A DNA stretch of 60,000 nt from contig NZ_CBXV010000008.1 in assembly GCF_000820845.2 (NCBI RefSeq), positions 1 through 60,000 on the forward strand, written 5' to 3'. Positions 9,080-18,946 of the stretch are shown piece after piece. This DNA is from Pyrinomonas methylaliphatogenes (GTDB lineage Bacteria > Acidobacteriota > Blastocatellia > Pyrinomonadales > Pyrinomonadaceae). Under the pieces are notes generated by a model. That model searched no databases. It was not told where the DNA came from and was given only the letters and a program-made list of their open reading frames with translations. A program made the position numbers and the translations under genes. The first letter of the stretch is position 1, and every line of letters starts with the position of its first letter.

Positions 9080-9266
9080 AAAAAACTAGAAGTCATCCGA
9101 AAGATGTTCGCAAGAGGATCCCGTAGCATTCGAGTAGAACAAAACCAAGGCAGTTCTAGTGGAACCAAGCTTCCCAACTTAAATCATTCAAGTTATAGAC
9201 TCCAACGAAGCTGCTGGTGCCAATGAAGATTTAGTGATTCGAATCCCACCGCAAACCAGTATCACC

Positions 9267-9923
9267 CTATCGCGCGCCGATCCATTCATCGAACGCGAGC
9301 AACGCTTGTAATTCCCCTTCACGCCGTAAACGCTCAAGAAATCCTGTCACCGCCTCGCTCGTCAGCACGGGCAATGCTTGACTTCGCTCGACCTCCTCAT
9401 ACCCCACACCCCGCAACACAAACATTCTCAACCGCTGCCCATCGTAACGCCAGACCTCGGGCACTCCCAGCGCCACATAGATCGACAGCTTCTCCTCTGA
9501 GCTATGATGCACATCGATCTCAACGGCAACATCGGGCGGTGGATCATGCTCGAAATCTAACTGCACCCGATTGCCTAACTCCTCAGCCCGCTGCACGTAA
9601 AAACAGGCGTCGGGTTCAAGACCCTTCCGTTGACTCGGCCTTTTGATCGTCGCCGCCCCGAAAGAGAGGATAACGATGCGCTTTTTTAGGCTCAAAACCG
9701 TCAAAAGCTTTTCTATGAAACGCGCGTATTTTTCACGTTCTGTGCCGAGAGTCATCGCCGTCAAGATCCCATCGTCGTAGCTCAGCCGCAAACCGCTCGC
9801 CTCGCCCACCTGTGCTAGCAACTCCTCGTAATCTTCCCACCCGACGTGCCGAAAAACCACCACCGCGTCGGCTGGCAGCCGCGTCACGATCTCAAAATAG
9901 TTTGTCGCCGTTTGGGTAGTCAT
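9267..9923 (-). CDS. Uma2 family (DUF820) putative restriction-endonuclease-fold protein
   Basis: A 218-residue Uma2 family protein. These have a PD-(D/E)XK nuclease-like fold and occur in many copies in cyanobacteria and some acidobacteria. Visible marks are LRLSYDDGILTAMTLGTE, LEPDACFYVQR (the P-D of the nuclease core), PPDVAVEIDVHHSS (the E-x-D/K region) and GVPEVWRYDG. The expected active-site residues are therefore broadly present, but DNA cleavage by this family is not generally shown. It is a stand-alone gene with gaps on both sides and has no clear link to glycan synthesis, so it is probably a mobile passenger between the AT-rich island and the amidotransferase block. Confidence 0.82.
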   Translation of the reverse strand: MTTQTATNYFEIVTRLPADAVVVFRHVGWEDYEELLAQVGEASGLRLSYDDGILTAMTLGTEREKYARFIEKLLTVLSLKKRIVILSFGAATIKRPSQRKGLEPDACFYVQRAEELGNRVQLDFEHDPPPDVAVEIDVHHSSEEKLSIYVALGVPEVWRYDGQRLRMFVLRGVGYEEVERSQALPVLTSEAVTGFLERLRREGELQALLAFDEWIGAR

Positions 9924-10191
9924 AGGCGCTAATTTCGCTCTTCCAGAGCGATTTTCTTCCGTTATGTTACGCTATCTCGCTTCGCGCGCAAATATCCAAC
10001 CGAAGCCTCCGGATCGAAAACCGTCCCTAATTGTAGCGTGATGCATTTTCCTCGCCGCAATCGCCGCTTATGCCGGAGAGAGTTTCAGCGGCAGAGGCAG
10101 GCGAACACACAGAATACTACCGAACTCTCTGAACTATTCATCGACAAAACGCAAGGGCCCTTTCTTCAAGACCACGGCGGGCCGTTTAGAT

Positions 10192-12138
10192 TTATGCTGC
10201 GGCCTCCACCGAAACGGGAAGATGCGTTTCGACGATCTCACCATCCAAAAACCTGCGTTGCCATACCTCGAAATTGACGAGCGCCCACAAGCGCTCTTCG
10301 TGATTTGCGCCCGCTTCGTGTTCGGCGACCAAGCGGCGGACGAAATCCGGTTCGAACAGACCGCGACCGAGCGCGCGTTCGCTCAAAACGTACTCATCGA
10401 CGATGTGACGGAACGGCCCGCGAAACCATTGTCCCACGGGCACGGGGAAACCCATCTTGCGACGCGACAGAATCTCTTCAGGCAGAATGCCTTTCATGCT
10501 TCGTCGCAAGACGTACTTCGTCGTCCAACCGCGCAACTTCAACCTTTCGGGCAACCGCGCCGTAAACTCCACCAGCTTGTAGTCCAGAAACGGCACGCGA
10601 CTTTCGATCGAAGCGGCCATGCTCATCTGATCCTGCTTCATCAGAAGTTCGTGCAAATAAGTTTTCACGTCCACATAAAGCATGCGACCAAGCAAATCTG
10701 AGTTACTAGCGCGCTCGTAGTAGTCACGCATAATGCGGTAAGGATCAATAGTGCCAACACGTTCTTTTGTTTGCTGGGTCAGCATCTTGCTTTGCATCGT
10801 ACGCGGGAAGACAGAAAAATTATCGAAGTAAAGCGTCTCTAAATCAGGTTCAAGAGAAAGGAAAGTGCGACGAAGCTTCTGTCCCACTTTCGACTGTGGC
10901 GGTAGGTGCTCAATATAGCAGCGAACCAAGTGGCGTAATGCAGTAGGCGTTAGCGAATGGTAGATCGTGCCAAATCGAAGTAGATAAAGTGCTTTTCGAT
11001 AACGTTCATAACCGGCGAGCAATTCGTCGCTTCCCTCGCCCGTCAAGACGACCTTGACGTGCCGCTCGGCGAGCGCGGAAACGAAATAGAGCGCGACGCT
11101 GCTCGGATGCGCGATCGGTTCGTCTTCGTGCCATACGAGCTGAGGAAGCACGTCGAAGAACTGCGTCGGCGTGACGACGATTTCGTGATGATCGGTCTTG
11201 AACTTCGCGGCGACCAAACGCGCGTAATGCAACTCGTTCGCTTCGCGTTCGGCGAACGCGACCGAAAAGGTCTTGATCGGCTCGGCGACCATCCCGCTCA
11301 TCACGGCGGCGATGGCCGATGAATCGATGCCGCCCGAAAGGAACATGCCGAGCGGCACGTCGGCCATCAAGCGCAGTCGCACGGACGTGCGGAAAAGTTC
11401 GAACCACTCCGCGATCAGGTCCTCTTCTTTGCGATGCGCAAACTCTTCGCTCGGCGCGAAGTCAACCTCCCAGTATTTCCGTATTTCGATCCGGCCATCG
11501 CGCCACAGGAGCGTGTGACCCGGGAGCAATCTTTTTACGCCGCGAAAGAGCGTCTCTTCGCCCGACGGCGCATGGTTGGCGAGATAATCGGGAAGCGCAG
11601 CGAAGTTGATCTCCGGTTTGACGAGGCCCGATTCGAAGAGCGACTTGATCTCCGAAGCGAACGCGAGCGAACCATCGTCCGCGTGGAAGTAATAGAGCGG
11701 TTTGACGCCCAATCGATCGCGCGCAAGGAGAAGCTCTTCTTTTCGTCGGTCCCAAATCGCAAAAGCGAACATGCCGCGCAGGCAGTGCACGCAATCCGCG
11801 CCGCGCTCTTCATAAAGGTGGATGATCGTTTCCGTGTCGCAGCGCGTTCGATACCGATGTCCACGCGCTTCGAGTTCAGCGCGATAATCCGCGTGGTTGT
11901 AGACCTCGCCGTTGTAAACGATCTGCACCGAACCATCTTCGTTCGCCATCGGTTGATGACCGGCGGCGACATCGACGATGCTCAACCGGCGATGGCCGAG
12001 TCCGACGCCATCTTCGATGAACAGACCGCAATCATCCGGCCCGCGATGCGTGAGCACGTCGCGCATCTGCACGAGCGTCGCTTCGTTCACGCGCCGCTCC
12101 ACGCGCTTCGGGAAGACTATTCCGCAAATGCCGCACAT
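10192..12138 (-). CDS. asnB: Asparagine synthetase (glutamine-hydrolysing) type amidotransferase 1
   Basis: A 648-residue two-domain enzyme. Cys2 of MCGICGIVFP is the glutaminase nucleophile, and HRGPDDCG and GHRRLSIVD belong to the class II glutaminase domain (about 1-210). The synthetase domain has the PP-loop FLSGGIDSSAIAAV at about residue 265. It releases ammonia from glutamine and transfers it through an ATP-activated carboxylate. In polysaccharide loci such enzymes often amidate uronic acids rather than make free asparagine, and the AlgD-like gene nearby would provide a uronic acid. This is the first of three paralogues in the window. Sequence alone does not separate asparagine synthesis from glycan amidation. 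Confidence 0.85.
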   Translation of the reverse strand: MCGICGIVFPKRVERRVNEATLVQMRDVLTHRGPDDCGLFIEDGVGLGHRRLSIVDVAAGHQPMANEDGSVQIVYNGEVYNHADYRAELEARGHRYRTRCDTETIIHLYEERGADCVHCLRGMFAFAIWDRRKEELLLARDRLGVKPLYYFHADDGSLAFASEIKSLFESGLVKPEINFAALPDYLANHAPSGEETLFRGVKRLLPGHTLLWRDGRIEIRKYWEVDFAPSEEFAHRKEEDLIAEWFELFRTSVRLRLMADVPLGMFLSGGIDSSAIAAVMSGMVAEPIKTFSVAFAEREANELHYARLVAAKFKTDHHEIVVTPTQFFDVLPQLVWHEDEPIAHPSSVALYFVSALAERHVKVVLTGEGSDELLAGYERYRKALYLLRFGTIYHSLTPTALRHLVRCYIEHLPPQSKVGQKLRRTFLSLEPDLETLYFDNFSVFPRTMQSKMLTQQTKERVGTIDPYRIMRDYYERASNSDLLGRMLYVDVKTYLHELLMKQDQMSMAASIESRVPFLDYKLVEFTARLPERLKLRGWTTKYVLRRSMKGILPEEILSRRKMGFPVPVGQWFRGPFRHIVDEYVLSERALGRGLFEPDFVRRLVAEHEAGANHEERLWALVNFEVWQRRFLDGEIVETHLPVSVEAAA

Positions 12139-12193
12139 CTTTCGTCTGGGCGACGATGCTCCGACATCGCCCTTTCTTACTCCGCCTATCGCC

Positions 12194-14566
12194 TCATTCA
12201 GCGACGAGTTGTGACGGAATTCCCTTTCCGGCAGAGGATCTTCGAAAATCGGACGTATAGAAACGATCCTCTACCGAGAAGCGCCGATCACCATCCACCG
12301 TCAACTCGCTGCCTGCCACTAGAACCACTTCTGCCAACTCCTCGCCCACAAACCGCAGCCAAGCCCAGCGGCAATCGGTCTCCATTCTCCTCCCATTGGT
12401 TGAAACTTTCAATCGTTCGGCTTCTCCGATCAACACGACGTCGCGTTTCGCGTCGCTGACGATCTCGAAAGCGCGTCCTCCGTGACACTCCACCTCGCGG
12501 ACGATGGAACGCTCTTCGGTCTGCGGGATAAGCAAGGTCACGAGTTCGACTCCGTCGCGAATGCGCGCTTCGAACCGCACCGTCTTCGCTCGCTCGCGTG
12601 CGCCGTAACAACGCGATACCCAGCTATCTTCGCAGCGCAACTCGCCTTCGGCGCCGAAGATGAATATTTCGATTCCCGCTCGCCCACGAGCGCTTTCGCG
12701 AATGACAAACGCATCACCTTCGCGCTCTACAGTGGGCGAAGCGTCCGGCACGAAGTGGAAGTGGAGCGCGCAGAGGTGATCGCCAGCCGCACTCACCAGA
12801 TCGCGCATGATCCAGTAATCGCCCTTGAGAAAGAACACACTGCGCCGATGTTGAGCGCCGACCGATTCGTACCCATCGTGCTCGCCTTCGAAAAGATCGA
12901 ACCGCTGATCGCTGATCCACTCGATGGCGCGCGCCCGCGCGATGCTCTTCCATGTGAAGGGACCGTCCGGCTCCGATGAAGAGAGTCCATCGATGGTGAG
13001 CGCATTGTGCATCGCGGAAGAGCGAAAACGCCGGCGCTCAAGATCGGAGCCGGTGTAGGTGTAGGTTCCCGGATCGACCAGAAGCGTGCGCCCGCGCGCC
13101 GCGAGATCGAAAGCGAGCACATCTGCGTGCGCGTGGCCGCAATTGAGGACGCCGTGCGGCCCGCAATCGATGAGCATGTAGTTTGCATCTTGCGTCCAGC
13201 CGTCACGCAGAACGTAGTAGCCGCCCGAGGTGAAAGCGCGCGACGTCCCTTCAGGCGCGTGTGGCTCTAAGCGATCGACAGCACGTAGGCCTTCCGGCCC
13301 TAGTAACCACAGCGTCTCTTCGGCTGCTTCGCCCGCGACGAACTTGTAATCGCCGCGCCCGAAGATCGCCGCGCCGTTCGACAGAGCCGAACGGAAGTCA
13401 TCCGGCGCGCGCTGGTCCAGAATCAAAAGCCTCCCGCCGTCGTCGTCGCCGAAAAGCGGCGTCGTCCCATCGGGCCGCGTGATGGCCATCAAATGGTCCA
13501 GCAATGCGGTCAATTTCTCTTCCAAAATGGCCGGCACCTTTTCGCCGTTTCTCTTTTTGAGCAACAGGAAGTGCGTGTAAAAGTCCGTCGTGTAACGATG
13601 ATAGTAACTCGATTGCTCGAAATAGACTCCGTCGGGCCGGACGTGCCGATCCAGCTCCCGCATCAGTATCGCTTCACCTTTCGCTTTCCACCGCGCGGCG
13701 CAAGAGAATTCAGGTAGCAACGTGCCGAGGTAGAAAAGGCCCAGCGCTTCGCCCGTCAAGTGCGTGTTTGGGCTGAAGTAGGTCGAAAGGTAGGTTTCGA
13801 TGTGGCGTCCGTGCAGGTAGAGGTATTTGAGCGTGCGCGCGAACAGATCCGGCGTCAACGACGGAGAGTCTTTGAAGAAGTGGAGCGCCCACAGCCACGA
13901 GATGGCGCGAAAAGCGACCTCCAGACTACTGGCCCAGTTGATGCCGATCTTGGGCGGATTCGCTTCCATCCATGAAGTGAGATGCTTGACGAAGGTTTGC
14001 GCGAAGATCTCATCGCGAGTGAGCCAGTAAGCGCGCCCGAGCACGGCGAAATACTGGTGCCGGTTCAACTCCCAAGTGATCTTCTTGTCGCCGGCGACGG
14101 AAGCATCCAAGTAATCTATTTTGCTCCAGTGCACGCGCGGCGCACGCTTGCCCGACGACGGTTCGAGGTGCCAGTCGGGCGGATCGCCGAAATTCAAATC
14201 GCGGTGGCCGAGAAGATCGAACCGCCCGGCAACGATCCTTCGCGCCCGCGCGATCGCCTCTTCCTCTTTTTGCGGCCAGCGCCGCCGAAACTCGGCGACT
14301 GTTTCTTCTGGGCATTCGAAAGCCGCGAAGAATCGAGGGACGCGCGACGTTTTGAAACGGCTTAACAGATTCTCCGTTGAACGGATCTGACCGCTAGTTT
14401 CCCCATTGAGCGCGCGGATCAACTGTCTATCGCTCGGCAAACGCGCATGCGAGGATAGCCCCCAACGCTCCGATAGAGCAGCCAGATACTGAGCTGCACG
14501 CCCGCGCAGCTCGTTGGGACTCTTTCCCCGTACTTTCTTCAGTTTATTGAAGCGCAAAACGATCAT
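12194..14566 (-). CDS. Heparinase II/III family protein
   Basis: A 790-residue protein with an alpha/alpha-toroid N-terminal domain (about 60-400: WHLEPSSGKRAPRVHWSKID, QSSYYHRYTTDFYTHFLLL) and a C-terminal beta-sandwich domain. The family core is HGVLNCGHAHADVLAFDL then LLVDPGTYTYTGSDLERRR. In characterised members a His of the GHAHAD segment and nearby Tyr residues take part in uronic-acid elimination. Members encoded in capsule and exopolysaccharide loci are common and may act on the locus product during assembly. The ATG overlaps the stop of the upstream GT4 gene by four bases, so translation is coupled. There is no classical signal peptide, so a cytoplasmic or unconventional location is possible. 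Confidence 0.83.
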   Translation of the reverse strand: MIVLRFNKLKKVRGKSPNELRGRAAQYLAALSERWGLSSHARLPSDRQLIRALNGETSGQIRSTENLLSRFKTSRVPRFFAAFECPEETVAEFRRRWPQKEEEAIARARRIVAGRFDLLGHRDLNFGDPPDWHLEPSSGKRAPRVHWSKIDYLDASVAGDKKITWELNRHQYFAVLGRAYWLTRDEIFAQTFVKHLTSWMEANPPKIGINWASSLEVAFRAISWLWALHFFKDSPSLTPDLFARTLKYLYLHGRHIETYLSTYFSPNTHLTGEALGLFYLGTLLPEFSCAARWKAKGEAILMRELDRHVRPDGVYFEQSSYYHRYTTDFYTHFLLLKKRNGEKVPAILEEKLTALLDHLMAITRPDGTTPLFGDDDGGRLLILDQRAPDDFRSALSNGAAIFGRGDYKFVAGEAAEETLWLLGPEGLRAVDRLEPHAPEGTSRAFTSGGYYVLRDGWTQDANYMLIDCGPHGVLNCGHAHADVLAFDLAARGRTLLVDPGTYTYTGSDLERRRFRSSAMHNALTIDGLSSSEPDGPFTWKSIARARAIEWISDQRFDLFEGEHDGYESVGAQHRRSVFFLKGDYWIMRDLVSAAGDHLCALHFHFVPDASPTVEREGDAFVIRESARGRAGIEIFIFGAEGELRCEDSWVSRCYGARERAKTVRFEARIRDGVELVTLLIPQTEERSIVREVECHGGRAFEIVSDAKRDVVLIGEAERLKVSTNGRRMETDCRWAWLRFVGEELAEVVLVAGSELTVDGDRRFSVEDRFYTSDFRRSSAGKGIPSQLVAE

Positions 14567-15762
14567 CTTTCTTGAAAGCTGGCAACCTCTTCGCTTTCCA
14601 TTCCCTTGCTTTTCCGCAGGACCTCTCCGTATCCCGCTAACCTTTCATAGAGATTCAACCAATCATGCCGCACGTTCTCCCATACATATTTGCGACATTC
14701 ATCACGGGCGTTGGCGATGATGCGCGAAGCCAGCTCTTGATCTTCGATCAATCGGATGGCGGAAGCTGCCAGTTTTTCATGATCGTTTTTCGGAACCAGC
14801 AATCCGGTCCGCTCGTGCGTGACTATGTACGGGATGCCGCCAGCATCTGTGGTGACCACTGGCGTGCCAGCCGCGAAGGCTTCGATTATTGAGTTGGGCA
14901 TGTTATCCACATTAGGACTGTTCAGGAAAATGTGCGCCCGATCGTACAATTCCGGCATGCGGTGCGGCGGCACAGCTCCTAAGAATTCGACATTGCGCAG
15001 GCCCAAGCTGACAGCCAAATCATGCAAACGATCCCGTTCGCTTCCGTCTCCGGCGATTATCAACAAAGCTTCAGGAAATCGCTTTTGTATGAGCGAGAAC
15101 GCGCGCAATGTACAAGCGACGTTGTAGTGTGGCTCGAAATTTCGGTTCGACAGGAAGATTGGCCGCAAAGGACTCCGCTCCCGGAAGATGAAGCGCTCCG
15201 TCTCCACCGTATTGTAGATCGCCCTCGCTTTCAAACCGAATTCGCTGAACACATCTACTAAATACGAAGAAGGCACGACTATTTCATCGGCGAGCTTGAT
15301 CGTCGGGATTGCAGTCCGTCTCCAACGTCGAAGATGGTCTTTAGCTTGACCACTACGATAGTTGAGTACAACTTTTTTGCCGTAGAGCTGTGCAATGAGG
15401 ATCGCTGGCGTCGGAGCCAAAACGAATGAAAAGTATGATGCGGAAAAAATATGCACTATGTCATAGTGTGGAATTCGTCGCAGCAACTCAGTCACGTAAA
15501 GAATAGATGTCAAGATCGTGCGTAGGTACTTAACTCTTTCTTGCAATCTTCCTATTGTTCCTGGAAACCGCGGATTGATTGGCAGAAAATCCACCTCTAT
15601 ATCGGGCTCTCGGCGAAGGTTATTCAATAATCTTTGCGCTTGCACGGCTTGCCCACCGAGTATGCCGAGCGAAGGAGCGATCAACAGGACACGCACCGCT
15701 TTCGCACTTATGCTTTCTTTGCTGCTGCGACTGGTCGAATCTCGGTTCAGGTCGCCTTTCAT
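14563..15762 (-). CDS. Glycosyltransferase family 4
   Basis: A GT4 enzyme. The core starts with AVRVLLIAPSLGILGGQAVQAQ, with the family's G-G acceptor-loop motif. YGKKVVLNYRSGQAKDHL and LFLSNRNFEPHYNVACTLRAF come later, and the donor site reads PNSIIEAFAAGTPVVTTDAGG. I chose the ATG at 15762 (MKGDLNRD), preceded by GACGAGGCG. The frame stays open upstream into the neighbouring gene, but that extension has no homology-like character. Its 3' end overlaps the heparinase-like start by four bases. It sits directly after another GT4 gene, so the two probably add consecutive sugars. Confidence 0.82.
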   Translation of the reverse strand: MKGDLNRDSTSRSSKESISAKAVRVLLIAPSLGILGGQAVQAQRLLNNLRREPDIEVDFLPINPRFPGTIGRLQERVKYLRTILTSILYVTELLRRIPHYDIVHIFSASYFSFVLAPTPAILIAQLYGKKVVLNYRSGQAKDHLRRWRRTAIPTIKLADEIVVPSSYLVDVFSEFGLKARAIYNTVETERFIFRERSPLRPIFLSNRNFEPHYNVACTLRAFSLIQKRFPEALLIIAGDGSERDRLHDLAVSLGLRNVEFLGAVPPHRMPELYDRAHIFLNSPNVDNMPNSIIEAFAAGTPVVTTDAGGIPYIVTHERTGLLVPKNDHEKLAASAIRLIEDQELASRIIANARDECRKYVWENVRHDWLNLYERLAGYGEVLRKSKGMESEEVASFQER

Positions 15763-15790
15763 CGCCTCGTCAACCGTTGAGTCTTCGGAG

Positions 15791-16978
15791 TTAACGGAAA
15801 GAGCTTTCGTGAGACAAATCTTGCAATGAGTTAATGAAGCTGCCTTTATGCCTTGCCAGCAACTTTTCGTACAAATCTTCCACACATTGAAGCTGTGATT
15901 CGGCAGAGAACTTATCCCTCACTCTAGCGCGCCCGCGCTCGCCCATTCGCTTTGCTTTCTCCGGATCACGGAGCAGCTCGATGATCCTTTCAGCCATCGC
16001 GGCATCATCTCCGGGTCGAACCAAGTATCCCGTTTCACCTTCAATGATCGCCTCGCGCGCGCCGCCGACATCGGTCGCCACCACCGGCTTTCCGGCAGCC
16101 ATATATTCGAGTATCGAATTAGAAAAGCCTTCCGCGCGCGAACTCAACACACACACGTCGGAGATGGCGAGTAGCTCCGCCACGCGCTCGCATCTTCCGA
16201 GGAAGAAAGCTCGCCCTTGCAGACCAAGCTGCGACGCATACTCTCTGAGTGAGTCCATCAGTTCGCCTTCACCTGCGAGCGCGAATCCGACATCAGGCAC
16301 CGCCTCGGCCACGCGCCGTGCTGCACGCAAGAAGGTCCGGTGATCTTTCACCTCGTTGCGCATGTTAGCAACAATCGAAACGAACCTCATGCCATTCGGA
16401 AGCCCTAAAGCTAGCAGCACACGCTCTGGCGAGAAGTCTTCTGGGATCGCAACCCTGCGTAGATCTAAGCCATTGTGGATAACGGTTATCTTGTTCGCCG
16501 GCACGCCTTCCTCGATCAACTTTTCTCGCACCGCTTCGGCGTTGGCTACCACTGCATGGGCGAGACCGAAGACTCGACGCTCGACCCACTTTTGGGCCGG
16601 GGTGCGAAAACCCTCCGTTTCTCTCTTGGCAGCTATTCTGACCGGCACTCGAGCCAGCGTCGCCGCCAGCATACCGAATACGTTCGTGTAGAAATCAAAG
16701 GTCTGTACGATCTCAATCCTGCGCTCGCGCATGAACTTTGCCGCGCGACGAAGTTGCCGCGCCATGTTCAGATCGTAGAAGCTCGATAATTTGAATTCCG
16801 GTATTTCTCCTAGACCCAATTTCTCGACCTCGGCGCGCAACACACCACGCCCATCAAGGCAAGCGACGCTGAGGTCGTAACGACCGCTCTCGTGCAAAAG
16901 GCGCGCAAGCTGCACCGCTTGGCGTTCGGAGCCGCCCTGATCGAAGCTTCCGATGAAGAGCAAAACTCGCCGTTTCAT
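15791..16978 (-). CDS. Glycosyltransferase family 4
   Basis: A 395-residue GT4 enzyme starting MKRRVLLFIGSFDQGGSERQ, the typical G-G-x-E/R acceptor-side loop. The central region has VIHNGLDLRRV, a strong family marker. The donor domain holds LSSRAEGFSNSILEYMAAG and KPVVATDVGG, with the conserved E at the phosphate-binding helix. It is thirteen bases from the amidotransferase stop upstream and close to the next GT4, giving a tight operon. The likely product is a glycosidic bond on a lipid-linked intermediate; donor and acceptor sugars are not readable. The length is normal and no lesion is seen. Confidence 0.85.
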   Translation of the reverse strand: MKRRVLLFIGSFDQGGSERQAVQLARLLHESGRYDLSVACLDGRGVLRAEVEKLGLGEIPEFKLSSFYDLNMARQLRRAAKFMRERRIEIVQTFDFYTNVFGMLAATLARVPVRIAAKRETEGFRTPAQKWVERRVFGLAHAVVANAEAVREKLIEEGVPANKITVIHNGLDLRRVAIPEDFSPERVLLALGLPNGMRFVSIVANMRNEVKDHRTFLRAARRVAEAVPDVGFALAGEGELMDSLREYASQLGLQGRAFFLGRCERVAELLAISDVCVLSSRAEGFSNSILEYMAAGKPVVATDVGGAREAIIEGETGYLVRPGDDAAMAERIIELLRDPEKAKRMGERGRARVRDKFSAESQLQCVEDLYEKLLARHKGSFINSLQDLSHESSFR

Positions 16979-16991
16979 CAGTGAAGTTCAC

Positions 16992-18908
16992 TTACAAGCT
17001 TTGAGCCGTTTCTGAAGCGACCACCTCGCTGTGCTCGATGTCTTGTTGCCGCTCGCGCCGCAACCAAAATTCAAGCACGAGCAGATACCAGAGTTGATTG
17101 GGAGCAAGGCCCACCTTTACGGCCCTCCTCAACTGATCGATCACGGAAGCGGCTCTGATCCATCCCTCGCGTTCGAGAACGGAATCGCTGAAGACCTCTT
17201 CCATCAGCGCGCGCCAACGCCCGACCAACCATCTTCCGACGGGTATACTGAACCCTCTCTTCTTTCCACGCGCAACTCGCTCGTCGATGTGACGGCGAGC
17301 TAGCTCGCGAAGCACAGCTTTCAGAGTCCAGCCATGTAACCTTATTTCGAAAGGCAAAGATGACGCGAATTCCCACAGTTGATGATCCAAGAAAGGAGAA
17401 CGGGCTTCGATCGCGTAGTGCATCGTCGCTCCATCCACTTTGGTCAAATACTCTCCGGTGAATCGGGTTCGACGATCATAGCGCAAGAATTCTTCGAGCA
17501 GATCGCGCGCTGAGTCGAGCGAGCGTGGCAGTTGGCGTTGAGGAAGACGTTGGCCGATCAGCCGCTCGCCTAGAATCCCGTGAATCTCATAAAAGGGCAG
17601 CCCGTCACGAACGCATGCGACCGCCCCCAAGCCTCCAGTCGCGTAATCGAGAAAAGAGCCTGCGCGCTTGATGATCCCCGTTCGTGGCAACAGAGGCTTC
17701 ATCTTCTTCCATAGATCCGGCGCTGAAGACGGAAGATGACGAGCTATCCTTTGCGCGGCGTAGAAGTTCAGGTGTTCGGGATAACCGAGGAAGACATCGT
17801 CTCCGCCGTCGCCCGTCAGCATCACGGTCGCCGATTCGGCGAAAGCGCGCGAGATGCGCAGCATTCCAAGGGCCGAAGCGGCGCTGAAAGGCTCGGAAAA
17901 AGCTTCAGTCAACTCATCGACGGTGGGCGAATCGTCTGGCGACAATTCGAGTATCTCATGCTTGATCCCGAGACGACGCGCAGTCGCTTTCGCATCCGCC
18001 GATTCATCCGACGGATCGTTGGGCGTCGCGACGGTGAAAGCCGTCACGTCTCCGCCGAGCTTCGTGATCGCCCAACAGACTAGACTTGAGTCAACTCCGC
18101 CGCTCAGCAACGCGCCGACCGGCACGTCGGCTTGCAACCTCTTTTCGACTGCGCGCAAGAAAAGCTCTTCCGTGCGCTTCACGGCTTCCGCGAACGAGAT
18201 GCCTTTCGCCTCGTTGTCCTTCGGCGTTGGAAGATGCCAGTACTCGCGCGTCACGCAAGTTCTATTTGCGCCGTTCCACTCGAGGATGGTTGCGGCGGCG
18301 ACCTTTTTTACTTCCTTGTAGATCGAACGAGCGTCGGTGATGAAGCCGAACTCCAAGAATTCAAGAACGGCGCCGTCGTCGATCTCGTCGGCGAATCCTC
18401 CGAAACGCAACGCGCGTGCAGTGGAAGCGAAAGCGAGCGAACCATCCGGCCCGACATGGTAGAACAAGGGCTTTACGCCCAAACGATCGCGCACGAGGAA
18501 AAGTTTCTGCGCGTCTTCGTCCCAGAGGCCGAAGGCGAACATGCCGTGTATGCGCTCGACCAATCCATCGATTCCCCAGGCACGATACCCATGCAACAAG
18601 ACTTCGGTATCGGTGCGACTTTTGAACTTAAAACCCAAATTTTCAAGTTCGCGCCGCAGGTCCATGAAGTTATAGATCGCGCCGTTGAAAACGACGCCGA
18701 GTCTACGATCCGCAGTTACCATCGGCTGCCGCCCAGCTTCGCTTAGATCGAAGATGGCCAATCGCCGATGTCCCAAAACGGCGTTCTGCCATAGCTCCAA
18801 CCCGGCGCCGTTCGGGCCTCTTCGTTCGAGCGCACGCCTCATCCGAACGACCGCGCAGTGCGCGGCCCGCCTATCTTCGAAACCGACCACTCCGGCTATC
18901 CCGCACAT
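16992..18908 (-). CDS. asnB: Asparagine synthetase (glutamine-hydrolysing) type amidotransferase 2
   Basis: A 638-residue amidotransferase with Cys2 in MCGIAGVVGFED, RRGPNGAG and GHRRLAIFDLSEAGRQPM in the glutaminase half, and the PP-loop LLSGGVDSSLVCW in the synthetase half. The second half also has TGDGGDDVFLGYPEH, the SxGxDE-like loop of asparagine synthetases. It differs from the other two copies in the window by an N-terminal insertion and in the linker, so it is an older paralogue rather than a recent copy. It is transcribed just before two GT4 genes. Amide formation on a sugar acid is the favoured role; free asparagine synthesis cannot be excluded. Confidence 0.84.
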   Translation of the reverse strand: MCGIAGVVGFEDRRAAHCAVVRMRRALERRGPNGAGLELWQNAVLGHRRLAIFDLSEAGRQPMVTADRRLGVVFNGAIYNFMDLRRELENLGFKFKSRTDTEVLLHGYRAWGIDGLVERIHGMFAFGLWDEDAQKLFLVRDRLGVKPLFYHVGPDGSLAFASTARALRFGGFADEIDDGAVLEFLEFGFITDARSIYKEVKKVAAATILEWNGANRTCVTREYWHLPTPKDNEAKGISFAEAVKRTEELFLRAVEKRLQADVPVGALLSGGVDSSLVCWAITKLGGDVTAFTVATPNDPSDESADAKATARRLGIKHEILELSPDDSPTVDELTEAFSEPFSAASALGMLRISRAFAESATVMLTGDGGDDVFLGYPEHLNFYAAQRIARHLPSSAPDLWKKMKPLLPRTGIIKRAGSFLDYATGGLGAVACVRDGLPFYEIHGILGERLIGQRLPQRQLPRSLDSARDLLEEFLRYDRRTRFTGEYLTKVDGATMHYAIEARSPFLDHQLWEFASSLPFEIRLHGWTLKAVLRELARRHIDERVARGKKRGFSIPVGRWLVGRWRALMEEVFSDSVLEREGWIRAASVIDQLRRAVKVGLAPNQLWYLLVLEFWLRRERQQDIEHSEVVASETAQSL

Positions 18909-18946
18909 ATCGAATCAGCCAGCTCCGTGTTCACCCTCGCCGCCCT

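Noticed and set aside
11434-12459. Long open frame on the plus strand opposite the first amidotransferase
   Set aside because: It is antisense to a gene with all catalytic motifs and shows no motif itself; long antisense frames are expected at this GC and codon use.
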